From NCBI RefSeq assembly GCF_014901205.1, contig NZ_JACNMU010000008.1, positions 1 through 64,000 of the forward strand: 64,000 nt of DNA. The letters run 5' to 3'. The notes under the pieces were generated by a model. That model had not been told where the DNA came from and did not search any database. It worked only from the letters and a program-made list of their open reading frames with translations. Below, one piece after another: positions 40,859-49,054 of this stretch; positions within the stretch are counted from its first letter, which is position 1, and every line of letters starts with the position of its first letter. The DNA is from Meridianimarinicoccus sp. MJW13 (lineage in GTDB: Bacteria; Pseudomonadota; Alphaproteobacteria; Rhodobacterales; Rhodobacteraceae). The position numbers and the translations under genes were made by a program.

Positions 40859-42271
40859 TTGACACGATATCCAAGAGACATGATCGGCTACGGCCCCCGG
40901 ACGCCCAAGGCAAACTGGCCCGGCGGCGCGAAGATCGCCATCCAGATTGTGCTGAACTACGAAGAGGGCGGCGAGAACAACATCTTGCATGGCGATGCAG
41001 CCTCGGAGGCCTTCCTGTCCGAGATCACCGGCGCCCAGCCCTGGCCCGGTCAGCGGCACTGGAACATGGACACCATCTATGAATACGGCGCGCGGGCCGG
41101 GTTCTGGCGGGTCCATAGCCTGCTGAAGGACACGCCGATCACCGTTTACGGCGTGGCCACGGCGCTGGCGCGCTCTCCCGAGCAGACCGCCGCGATGCAG
41201 GCGGCGGGCTGGGAAATGGCCAGCCACGGTCTGAAGTGGATCGAACACAAGGACATGTCGCCGGACGAGGAACGTGCCCAGATCCGCGAGGCCATCCGCC
41301 TGCACACCGAGGTGACCGGCGCCGCGCCACGCGGCTGGTACACCGGGCGCTGTTCCATGAACACGATCGACCTTGCGGCAGAAGTGGGCGATTTTGCATA
41401 TATTGCAGACAGCTACGCCGACGATCTGCCCTATTGGGTCACCGCAGCTGGCAAGCCGCAGTTGATCGTGCCCTATACCATGGACTGCAATGACATGCGG
41501 TTCGCGATCCAGGCGGGATTCACCAATGGTGCCCAGTTTGAAAGCTATCTGAAGGACAGTTTCGACATGCTGTATGCCGAAGGTCAGGCCGGCGCCCCGA
41601 AGATGCTGTCCATCGGCCTGCACTGCCGCCTGGCAGGCCGCCCCGGACGCGCTGCCGCGCTGAAGCGGGCGCTGGACTATTTCCGCCAACACGACGGGGT
41701 CTGGTTCGCGACCCGTGAACAGATTGCCGACCATTGGGCACAGGAGCATCCCCCGAAGCCACAGGCGACACCGTCGCGGATGGACAAGGCCACCTTCGTG
41801 CAGGAATTCGGCGGCGTGTTCGAACACAGTCCGTGGATTGCCGAAGGCGCGCACGACCTGGAACTGGGCCCGGCACATGACTGTGCGGCTGGGGTGCACA
41901 ACGCCCTCGCCCGCGTGTTCCGCTCGGCCAGTCCCGAACAGCGTCTGGGCGTGCTGACCGCGCACCCCGATCTGGCCGGCAAACTGGCCGCTGCCAAGCG
42001 CCTGACCGCGGAATCCACGGCCGAACAGGCCTCGGTCGGGCTGGATGCGCTGACGGACGAGGAACGCGCCAGTTTCACCAAGCTGAACGAAACCTATACC
42101 GAGAAATTCGGCTTTCCCTTCATCATCGCGGTGCGCGACAACACCAAGGATTCGATCATGGCCGCCTTCGAGCGCCGCATCGGCAACGATCGCGACACCG
42201 AGTTCGCCGAGGCCTGCCGCCAGGTCGAACGGATCGCCGAGTTGCGACTGCAAGAGAAGCTGGGCGCATGA
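40859..42271 (+). CDS. puuE: Bifunctional allantoinase (PuuE) - OHCU decarboxylase (UraD) fusion
   Basis: Predicted 470-residue fusion. Residues 1 to about 305 are a metal-independent, polysaccharide-deacetylase-fold allantoinase (RYPRDMIGYG start, GWYTGRCSMNTIDL, LHCRLAGRPGR). Residues about 315-470 are an OHCU decarboxylase with HPDLAGK and KFGFPFIIAVRD. It would convert OHCU to S-allantoin and then open it to allantoate. The TTG start at 40859 is supported by an AGAGGGAA site and by the family-typical N-terminus. The stop overlaps allA by ATGA, so the ureide steps are coupled. Confidence 0.93.
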   Translation: MTRYPRDMIGYGPRTPKANWPGGAKIAIQIVLNYEEGGENNILHGDAASEAFLSEITGAQPWPGQRHWNMDTIYEYGARAGFWRVHSLLKDTPITVYGVATALARSPEQTAAMQAAGWEMASHGLKWIEHKDMSPDEERAQIREAIRLHTEVTGAAPRGWYTGRCSMNTIDLAAEVGDFAYIADSYADDLPYWVTAAGKPQLIVPYTMDCNDMRFAIQAGFTNGAQFESYLKDSFDMLYAEGQAGAPKMLSIGLHCRLAGRPGRAAALKRALDYFRQHDGVWFATREQIADHWAQEHPPKPQATPSRMDKATFVQEFGGVFEHSPWIAEGAHDLELGPAHDCAAGVHNALARVFRSASPEQRLGVLTAHPDLAGKLAAAKRLTAESTAEQASVGLDALTDEERASFTKLNETYTEKFGFPFIIAVRDNTKDSIMAAFERRIGNDRDTEFAEACRQVERIAELRLQEKLGA

Positions 42272-42756
42272 GCGATACCATCCAGGTGCAGCCGCTGACC
42301 GCCGAGGCGTTTGCCCCGTTCGGGGACGTGCTGGACGTCAGCGGCACCCCCGACAAGCTGATCAACCAGGGTCTGTGCGGCCGGTTCCACGACCGCGCGA
42401 CCCTGGACTTTGCCGATGGCCGCGCCGGGATCAGCCTGTTCAAGGCGCAACCGCGTGCCCTGCCCTTGAAGCTGGACATGGTCGAACGGCATCCCGACGG
42501 CAGCCAGGCCTTCCTGCCCATGAGCCAGGAGCCGTTTCTGGTGGTCGTAGCACCGGATGAGGGGGACAAACCGGGCGTGCCGCGGGCCTTCGTGACCGCG
42601 CCCGGACAGGGCGTCAACTATCATCGGGGCGTCTGGCACGGGGTTCTCGCCCCCCTGTCAGAGCCGGGACTGTTCGCGGTCGTGGACCGTATCGGCAGCG
42701 GCCCCAATCTTGAGGAACACTGGTTCGCACAGGACATCGTGATCGTCAAAAACTAG
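42268..42756 (+). CDS. allA: Ureidoglycolate lyase
   Basis: Predicted 162-residue cupin-fold lyase that splits ureidoglycolate to glyoxylate and urea, the exit step of ureide breakdown. IQVQPLTAEAFAPFGDV is the usual start, and MERHP-type (MVERHPDGSQAFLP) and NYHRGVWHGVLAPL segments carry the conserved histidines. It is coupled to puuE by ATGA. The glyoxylate it makes is the substrate of the bhc cycle encoded about 12 kb downstream. Confidence 0.93.
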   Translation: MSDTIQVQPLTAEAFAPFGDVLDVSGTPDKLINQGLCGRFHDRATLDFADGRAGISLFKAQPRALPLKLDMVERHPDGSQAFLPMSQEPFLVVVAPDEGDKPGVPRAFVTAPGQGVNYHRGVWHGVLAPLSEPGLFAVVDRIGSGPNLEEHWFAQDIVIVKN

Positions 42757-42805
42757 GACGCGCCGGAGGAGGAGCCGGTTCGCCCACAAAGGAGAGACAG
42801 ACACC

Positions 42806-44230
42806 ATGGCAGATTCTTCAATCGGGACAGCGGCACAGCTCCGCGATCCCAACTACACCCCACCGATGGCAAAGGCGATCCCGCTGGGCATCCAGCATGT
42901 TCTGGCCATGTTCGTGTCGAACGTGACGCCGGCCATTATCGTGTGCGGCGCGGCGGGCTTCGGCTTCGGCTCGAACTCGCCCGATTTTCCGCAGATGATC
43001 TATATGATCCAGATGTCGATGTTCTTTGCCGGACTCGCGACCCTGATCCAGACCATCGGCCTGGGCCCGGTGGGGGCCAAGCTGCCGATCGTGCAGGGCA
43101 CGTCGTTTGCCTTCATCCCGGTGATGATCCCGCTGGTGGCGGGCAAGGGCGTCGATGCCATCGCCGTGCTGATGGGCGGGGTTTTCGTGGGCGGCCTGTT
43201 CCACGCCTTTCTGGGTCTCTACATCAAGAAGATCCGCTTTGCCCTGCCGCCGCTGGTCACCGGCCTTGTGGTGACGATGATCGGCCTGGCACTGGTCAAG
43301 GTCGGCATCCAGTACGCGGCGGGCGGCGTTCCGGCCATCGGGACACCGGAATACGGCTCGCTCCAGAACTGGTTCGTGGCCATGGTGGTGATCTTCGTCA
43401 CCCTCGGGCTGAAGTTCTTCACCCGTGGCATGATTTCGGTCTCGGCGGTTCTGATCGGTCTGCTGGTGGGGTACGCGGTGGCCTTCATGATGGGCATGGT
43501 CAACTTCAGCAACGTCGGCAACGCGGCCAGCTTTGCCCTGCCGAACCCGCTGCACTTCGGGATGGAGTTCACCTTTGCCGCCATCCTTGGCTTCTGCCTG
43601 ATGGGCTTTGTCTCGGCGGTTGAAACCGTGGGCGACGTTTCGGGCATCACCAAGGGCGGCGCGGGTCGTGAAGCCACCGACACCGAGATCCAGGGCGCGA
43701 CTTTCGCCGACGGTCTGGGCACGGCTGTGTCGGGTCTGTTCGGCGCCCTGCCCAACACCTCGTTCTCGCAGAACGTCGGCCTGATCGCCATGACCGGCGT
43801 GATGAGCCGCCACGTGGTGACCATCGGTGGTATCTTCCTGATCCTCTGCGGTCTGGTACCGAAGATCGGCGCCATCATCGCGACCGTGCCGATCGAGGTT
43901 CTGGGCGGCGGCGTCATCGTCATGTTCGGCATGGTGGTCGCGGCCGGTGTCTCGATGCTGTCGGATGTGGTCTGGAACCGCCGCAACATGGTGATCTTCG
44001 CCATCGCGCTCAGCCTGGGCCTGGGCCTGCAACTGGAACCGGGCGCGCTGCAGTACCTGCCGTCGACGCTGAAGGTTCTGGCCACTTCGGGCATCCTGCC
44101 CGCCGCGCTGATCGCCATCGTGCTGAACCTTGTTCTGCCCGAGGAACTGGCGGATGAGGCCACCGAAGAGGTTTCGGGCGGCATGGCCGGTCACGGCCAC
44201 GGCTCGCTGCCGCACGACGATCACGTCTGA
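42806..44230 (+). CDS. NCS2 nucleobase/urate-cation symporter
   Basis: Predicted 474-residue inner-membrane permease of the uracil-xanthine/urate family with about 12-14 helices. Typical stretches are GTSFAFIPVMIPL, the family glutamate region GFVSAVETVGDVSGIT, and NTSFSQNVGLIAMTGV. Its operon position after puuE-allA favours urate or xanthine uptake. ATG 42806 follows AAAGGAGAG. The C-terminal tail is short and histidine-rich. The choice between urate and xanthine is inferred from context. Confidence 0.9.
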   Translation: MADSSIGTAAQLRDPNYTPPMAKAIPLGIQHVLAMFVSNVTPAIIVCGAAGFGFGSNSPDFPQMIYMIQMSMFFAGLATLIQTIGLGPVGAKLPIVQGTSFAFIPVMIPLVAGKGVDAIAVLMGGVFVGGLFHAFLGLYIKKIRFALPPLVTGLVVTMIGLALVKVGIQYAAGGVPAIGTPEYGSLQNWFVAMVVIFVTLGLKFFTRGMISVSAVLIGLLVGYAVAFMMGMVNFSNVGNAASFALPNPLHFGMEFTFAAILGFCLMGFVSAVETVGDVSGITKGGAGREATDTEIQGATFADGLGTAVSGLFGALPNTSFSQNVGLIAMTGVMSRHVVTIGGIFLILCGLVPKIGAIIATVPIEVLGGGVIVMFGMVVAAGVSMLSDVVWNRRNMVIFAIALSLGLGLQLEPGALQYLPSTLKVLATSGILPAALIAIVLNLVLPEELADEATEEVSGGMAGHGHGSLPHDDHV

Positions 44231-44241
44231 AAAACCTGCAT

Positions 44242-44311
44242 CGGCGGCCTGACAACGGGCCGCCGGAGCGCTAGACAGACTAAGGGCGGTGCACCGGCGT
44301 GCGCCGCCCTT
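44242..44311 (+). terminator. Tandem hairpins after the NCS2 symporter
   Basis: CGGCGGCC (44242-44249) pairs with GGCCGCCG (44258-44265), then AAGGGCGG (44282-44289) pairs with CCGCCCTT (44304-44311), followed by TCTT. The second is a plausible intrinsic terminator that ends 20 bases before the TauE/SafE gene and may reduce read-through into it. Confidence 0.6.
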
Positions 44312-44331
44312 TCTTGCTGAAAGGACAGCGG

Positions 44332-45087
44332 ATGCTGCTAGAGACCATTGTTCTTGCCCTGGCCGGGTTCGGCGCGGGCATCGTCAACGCCATTGCCGGC
44401 GGCGGCACCTTTCTGACCTTTCCGGCGCTGGTCTGGGCCGGGGTGCCCCCGGTGATGGCCAATGCGACCAGCACGGTTTCGGTGTTTCCGGGCTATCTGG
44501 GCAGCGTGTTCGGCTATGTGAACGAGTTGAAAACACTCAAGCGCGCGCAAATGATCCGGCTGACCGCGATCACGCTTGCGGGCGGGCTGGCGGGTTCGTT
44601 GCTGCTGCTGGTGTCCTCGAACGAGGCCTTCTCGCTGATCGTGCCTTTCCTGCTGCTGTTCGCCACCACCGCCTTCCTGTTCGGGCAGGATCTGAAGGTC
44701 TGGGCCGAACGCCATGCCCGCGGGTTCCGCCCCGAGGGCGCCATCGGCCTGTTCCTGGTCAGCCTTTACGGCGGCTATTTCAACGGTGGGCTGGGCATCG
44801 TGCTGTTGTCGCTGTTCGCCCTGTGGGGCTGGCGCGACATCCATCTGTCCAACGGGGTCAAGAACTGGTTGTCGTTTGCGCTGTCGTCGATCTCGGTAGC
44901 GACCTTTGCCATTGCCGGGATCGTGGTCTGGCCCAAGGCGATCCTGATGATGATCTTCGCGGTGGCCGGCGGCTATTGCGGCGCCTGGGTGGCCAAGGCG
45001 ATCCCGGTCAGGGCGGTGCGGACCATCGTCGTGGTCATCGGCTACGGGATGAGCGCCGTCTTCTTCGCCCGCCTGTTCGGGCTGTGA
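44332..45087 (+). CDS. TauE/SafE-family membrane permease
   Basis: Predicted 251-residue inner-membrane protein with about eight helices and the two-fold repeat of the family, seen in AGFGAGIVNAIAGGGTFLTFPAL and GLFLVSLYGGYFNGGLGIVLLSL. Members move sulfite, sulfoacetate, taurine-derived or other small organic anions. ATG 44332 follows AAAGGACAG. It lies between the purine symporter and guanine deaminase, so a small anion of purine breakdown is possible, but no substrate can be assigned. Confidence 0.85.
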   Translation: MLLETIVLALAGFGAGIVNAIAGGGTFLTFPALVWAGVPPVMANATSTVSVFPGYLGSVFGYVNELKTLKRAQMIRLTAITLAGGLAGSLLLLVSSNEAFSLIVPFLLLFATTAFLFGQDLKVWAERHARGFRPEGAIGLFLVSLYGGYFNGGLGIVLLSLFALWGWRDIHLSNGVKNWLSFALSSISVATFAIAGIVVWPKAILMMIFAVAGGYCGAWVAKAIPVRAVRTIVVVIGYGMSAVFFARLFGL

Positions 45088-45108
45088 CGGCGCTGCGCCC
45101 CCGGTTTC

Positions 45109-46455
45109 TCAATCCGTGGCGCACAACTCCCGCGTGAGGACGGCCGGGGGGGTGGATTTCGTCGGGCGGCCCGCGACATAGACCTCGGCAATGGCGCGGT
45201 CGTCGCCCAGCGTTTGCAAGATGAACAGCTCTTCGCTGAGGCTTTGGGCGCGCTGCATCCGCAGTTGCATGGCATGGGTGGCACAGGAGTCCAGCACCAC
45301 GATGTCGGCTTCGGTTCCGGCGTCCAGCGTGCCGATCTTGTCGTCAAGCCCCAAGGCCACGGCATTGCCCCGCGTGATCCAGTGCAAGGCGCGCAGGGGG
45401 TGCAGCTTCTGGCCCTGCAACTGCAGGATCTTGTAGGCCTCGCTGAGGGTGTTCAGCATCGAATAGCTGGTGCCTGCGCCCACGTCCGTGGCGATGGCAT
45501 TGGTGATGCCCTGCCCGCGCAACCCGGCGTCGTCGAACAGCCCGCTGCCCAGAAACAGGTTCGAGGTCGGACAGAACACCGGCTTGGCCCCGGTTTCGGC
45601 CAGCACAGCGATCTCGCGCGGGGTCAGGTGGATCGAATGGCCCAGCAGCATCTTCGGCGTCAGCAGACCCGCCCGTTCATAGACGCCCAGATAGTCGGGC
45701 GCGTCGGGAAACAGCTCGGCGGTATAGGCGATCTCGTCGTGGTTCTCGCTCAGGTGGGTCTGGACGTAGCACTCGGGATGTTCGGCCACCAGCGCGCCGG
45801 CCATCTCTAGCTGGGCCTGGGTCGAGGTGATGGCAAAACGCGGAGTGATCGCATATTGCGCCCGGCCCTGCCCGTGCCATTTGGCGATCAACGCCTTGCT
45901 GTCGTCATAGCCCGATTGCGGCGTGTCGCGCAGCCCGTCGGGGGCGTTGCGATCCATCATCACCTTGCCGCCGATTATCCGCATGTCGCGGCGCGCGGCC
46001 TCGGCAAAGAACGCCTCGGCAGAGGCCGTATGCACCGAACAATAGGCCACGGCGGTGGTGGTGCCATGGGCGCCAAGAAGGTCAAAGAAATGGCGGGCCA
46101 TGGCGGCGCAATGATCGGGATCGGCAAAGCGGGTTTCCTCGACAAAGGTATAGCCGTTCAGCCAGTCCAGAAGCTGCGCCCCCCACGAGGCGATGACCTG
46201 CACCTGCGGGAAATGGATATGGGTGTCGATGAAGCCGGGCATCAGCAGATGCGGGCGGTGGTCGGTCACCGGAACGTCCGCCGCTTTCGCCGCGACCTGG
46301 GCAAAAGGCCCCATGGCGCGGATCGTCCCGTTCTCGATCAGGATCGCGCCGTCGTCGTGATAACTGTAGGCACTTGTGTCGGCGGCGTCGGTCGGCTCGG
46401 CATGAAACGTCAGGATACGCCCGCGCAACAGGCGGCGGCTGGGGTCTTGGGTCAT
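45109..46455 (-). CDS. guaD: Guanine deaminase
   Basis: Predicted 448-residue amidohydrolase converting guanine to xanthine and ammonia. The metal site is in GFIDTHIHFPQVQVIASWG, and ETRFAD and LSENHDEI match guanine deaminases. I prefer ATG 46455 (MTQDPSRRLLRGR), because the alternative ATG 46488 lies inside a perfect hairpin and has no ribosome-binding site. It is downstream of a purine permease and of xdhCBA on the same strand, so one leftward unit would supply guanine uptake, deamination and oxidation to urate. Confidence 0.93.
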   Translation of the reverse strand: MTQDPSRRLLRGRILTFHAEPTDAADTSAYSYHDDGAILIENGTIRAMGPFAQVAAKAADVPVTDHRPHLLMPGFIDTHIHFPQVQVIASWGAQLLDWLNGYTFVEETRFADPDHCAAMARHFFDLLGAHGTTTAVAYCSVHTASAEAFFAEAARRDMRIIGGKVMMDRNAPDGLRDTPQSGYDDSKALIAKWHGQGRAQYAITPRFAITSTQAQLEMAGALVAEHPECYVQTHLSENHDEIAYTAELFPDAPDYLGVYERAGLLTPKMLLGHSIHLTPREIAVLAETGAKPVFCPTSNLFLGSGLFDDAGLRGQGITNAIATDVGAGTSYSMLNTLSEAYKILQLQGQKLHPLRALHWITRGNAVALGLDDKIGTLDAGTEADIVVLDSCATHAMQLRMQRAQSLSEELFILQTLGDDRAIAEVYVAGRPTKSTPPAVLTRELCATD

Positions 46456-46478
46456 CTGGAAATTCCGTCGTGATTTGA

Positions 46479-46544
46479 TGCGGGCCATGGGAGGAGAGAG
46501 ACCATGGCCCGCAGGGATGTTCGCGCCCCGCGCGGGGCGCGAAC
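46479..46544 (-). promoter_or_regulatory. Two perfect hairpins between purine permease and guaD
   Basis: A 26-base perfect palindrome at 46519-46544 (half GTTCGCGCCCCGC) lies five bases after the permease stop. It is followed by a perfect 12-base inverted repeat, TGCGGGCCATGG (46479-46490) and CCATGGCCCGCA (46502-46513), with an 11-base spacer. No T-run follows, so they may act as a processing/stability or attenuation element separating guaD from the permease message. Confidence 0.6.
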
Positions 46545-46548
46545 CTCG

Positions 46549-48132
46549 TTACTCGGCCGGGGCGGCGGGCGGCTCTTCGGTGACCGCGTTGGGGTTCACC
46601 AGATCCTCGTCCTTGTGGAACTTGGGGTAGATGAACAGGAAGGCTGCCGCGATCAGATAGCCTGCCGACACGCCGCTGAGGACCGGCCAATGCAGGCTGG
46701 CGCCGTGGATGATCCCCAGCGAGGACATCACCGCCGCCGCCAGGGCAAAGCCACCGGCATTACGGAAGTTGCCGTCGATCACGCTGGCCACGATGGCGCC
46801 CCAGATCAGGCCGGTCAGGATGGCGCCCTGGCTAAGCGCCAGATGGCCTTCGAAATGCGCCCCTTGCTGCAACAGCGCCCCAGTCAGGTCGGGATCGCCG
46901 AGGCTGGGCAGGCCGACCACGCCGGTCGCCGCCAGTGCCGCGATCATCGCGCCCCATTTGATCATCAGGAAGGCCGAGACATGGGGCATCATCGCGATGG
47001 TCACGGCGGCCATGTGGTCGGTCTTGACCGAATGCGCGGTGTTGGTGATCAGGCTCAGCGCCACGAAGACCAGCACCGGCGCGGCGGCGGCCACCGGGAT
47101 CAGGTTGTTGAGGAAGGCCAGCAACCCGAAGAAGGCCGCCAAGGGGATCACGATGCCCACGCCGATGATATAGCCCGAATGCGCCCCCATGCGTTTATAG
47201 GCCGGGTGTCCGATATAGGCGGTGGTCGGGAAAGGCGATCCGAAAAGCGCGCCGATCATGGTCCCGGCCCCGTCCGTCACCTGGCACAGCGCCACCGGAT
47301 AGTGGTCGCCCGCAGCCTCGGCGCTTTCCACGTTGTTCATGGTTTCGATGAAGTTGTAGATCTGCACCGGCACCAGGACCAGGAACAGTTCCGGGTTGTC
47401 GAACAGATGCTGGATGCCGACCACAAGGTCACCGAAATACGGCACGGGCGGGTAGAAGCCGACGCCATCGAAGCTGAACCGCGCTTCGCCGATCAACAGG
47501 GCGACCACGGTGCCCACGATCAGGGCCAGCAGACCGGCGGGAATGTTCCACGGCAGGCGGAACCGGCCCACCAGCCCCCACAGGATGATGATCATCGAGG
47601 CAAAGCCGACGAAAGGGTTTTCAAAGACGATGGCCAGCGGCACGGTGCCGATGAACACCAGCGCGATGCCGCACAGGGTGCCCAGCATGCCTGCCCGCGG
47701 GGTCACGCGCTTCAGCCACGGCCCGACGATGGCGCCCAACCCGGCGACGATGCCGCCCATGAAGCCCGCGCCGATGCCCACCTGCCAGGCCAGAACCGGA
47801 TCGTTGGTGGCCCAGTAGATCGGCCCGATCACCCCGAACAGGTAGACGAACATCACCGGGGTCGAGATGCCATACGGCAGGGCCGTGACATCGCGGCCAT
47901 GCTGTGCTGCGGCCCGTTTGGCCAGCAGCACATAGACCGCGACCCCGGCCAGAATGGCGATGGCCGCGCCCGGAATGATCCGACCGAAGACGATCTCGGC
48001 CGGCATCTGGAACACGAACTGGCAGATCCCCGCCAGCACCATCAGGTTGATCAGGTTGTCGGTGAACAGCGCCCAGAATGCGCTGAAATCGCTGCGATCA
48101 AACAGCTTGTAGTGATAACTCCCATCCCTCAT
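46549..48132 (-). CDS. NCS2-like xanthine/uracil/guanine permease family transporter
   Basis: Predicted 527-residue inner-membrane permease with about 12-14 helices, longer than the urate-type symporter at 42806 and only distantly like it. VYLFGVIGPIYWATN and the VQIYNFIETMNNVESAEAAGDHYPV segment, with its paired glutamates, resemble the large permease subgroup found near guanine deaminase. ATG 48132 follows a strong AAAAGGAGGT. Given its place between xdhC and guaD, guanine or xanthine is the likely cargo; this is inferred. Confidence 0.85.
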   Translation of the reverse strand: MRDGSYHYKLFDRSDFSAFWALFTDNLINLMVLAGICQFVFQMPAEIVFGRIIPGAAIAILAGVAVYVLLAKRAAAQHGRDVTALPYGISTPVMFVYLFGVIGPIYWATNDPVLAWQVGIGAGFMGGIVAGLGAIVGPWLKRVTPRAGMLGTLCGIALVFIGTVPLAIVFENPFVGFASMIIILWGLVGRFRLPWNIPAGLLALIVGTVVALLIGEARFSFDGVGFYPPVPYFGDLVVGIQHLFDNPELFLVLVPVQIYNFIETMNNVESAEAAGDHYPVALCQVTDGAGTMIGALFGSPFPTTAYIGHPAYKRMGAHSGYIIGVGIVIPLAAFFGLLAFLNNLIPVAAAAPVLVFVALSLITNTAHSVKTDHMAAVTIAMMPHVSAFLMIKWGAMIAALAATGVVGLPSLGDPDLTGALLQQGAHFEGHLALSQGAILTGLIWGAIVASVIDGNFRNAGGFALAAAVMSSLGIIHGASLHWPVLSGVSAGYLIAAAFLFIYPKFHKDEDLVNPNAVTEEPPAAPAE

Positions 48133-48198
48133 GGGGACCTCCTTTTCAAACCGGCGCGCCCTGCCCATCCTCCCGGACAGTTGCGCGGCCTGCTCATG

Positions 48199-49050
48199 TC
48201 ACTGCGCCGCGATATGCGAAGCAGCGCCCCAGTGGGGGTGAAATGCGGCAGTTTCAGAGGTCAGCGCCGTGATCACTTCTGCCACCACCTGGGCGGCGAT
48301 CACGGCTGGCCGCTTGTCGCGGCTGCCGCCTGCCCCGATGGGGCAGATCAGGGGTGCGACAGAGACGCCGTCGCAGTGTTTCCGGCACCAGCTTTTGAAC
48401 TTGGCCCGTTTGGTGGCTGAACCGATCAGCCCGACATAGGCCGCGTCGCGGCGTTGCAGGGCGGCCGAGGCCAGCAGGAAATCCAGCCCGTGATCATGGG
48501 TCAGCACGATGAAGGCGCTGCCCTTGGGTGCGGTCTGGATGTCGAATTCGGGGATCGCGCTGATCCGTTTCTCGATGGCGGCTTTGCACAGGGTCAACTC
48601 GTCGGCGCGCTGGTCGATCAGGACGGTACGCACCGGCAGATGCTGGAATTGCGCCGCCAGTGCCCGGCCCACATGCCCGGCGCCCAGGATGTAGACCGCC
48701 GGCAGGGCGGCGTCATCTTCGCGCGCCGCGGCGATGGCCTTGGCCTTGTCCGAAGCGCTCATCCGCAGCACCGCAACCTCGACCCGGCCGCCGCAGCACT
48801 GGCCGATGGCCGGCCCCAGCGGCAGGTCCAGATCGGCGGCCATGTCGCCGCGTGCCAGCAGGGCGCGGGCGGCGTCGATGGCCAGATGCTCCAGCTGGCC
48901 GCCGCCGATGGTGCCGAAAAGCCCGTCCTCGCGCACGAACATATCGGTGCCGGTGTCGCGCGGGGAAGACCCCCGCACCCGGCTCAGCCACAGCCGCGCC
49001 ACCGGGCCGGGCTGGCCCAGGAACATGGCAAGATCGTCGGCACGGGCCAT
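48199..49050 (-). CDS. xdhC: Xanthine dehydrogenase accessory protein
   Basis: Predicted 283-residue XdhC/CoxI-family chaperone that binds and matures the molybdenum cofactor and helps insert it into XdhB. The first half has PVARLWLSRVRGSSPRD and GTIGGGQLEHLAID, with QCCGGRVEV; the second half is a Rossmann-like domain with PAVYILGAGHVGRALA and LIGSATKRAKF. It starts four bases after xdhB. The order xdhA-xdhB-xdhC is standard. Confidence 0.94.
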   Translation of the reverse strand: MARADDLAMFLGQPGPVARLWLSRVRGSSPRDTGTDMFVREDGLFGTIGGGQLEHLAIDAARALLARGDMAADLDLPLGPAIGQCCGGRVEVAVLRMSASDKAKAIAAAREDDAALPAVYILGAGHVGRALAAQFQHLPVRTVLIDQRADELTLCKAAIEKRISAIPEFDIQTAPKGSAFIVLTHDHGLDFLLASAALQRRDAAYVGLIGSATKRAKFKSWCRKHCDGVSVAPLICPIGAGGSRDKRPAVIAAQVVAEVITALTSETAAFHPHWGAASHIAAQ

Positions 49051-49054
49051 CGGC

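Noticed and set aside
46504-48420. Rightward 638-codon frame with a GGAGGAGAGAGA site before its ATG
   Set aside because: The ribosome-binding-like site is the spacer of a perfect inverted repeat, and the frame is antisense to the purine permease and xdhC.
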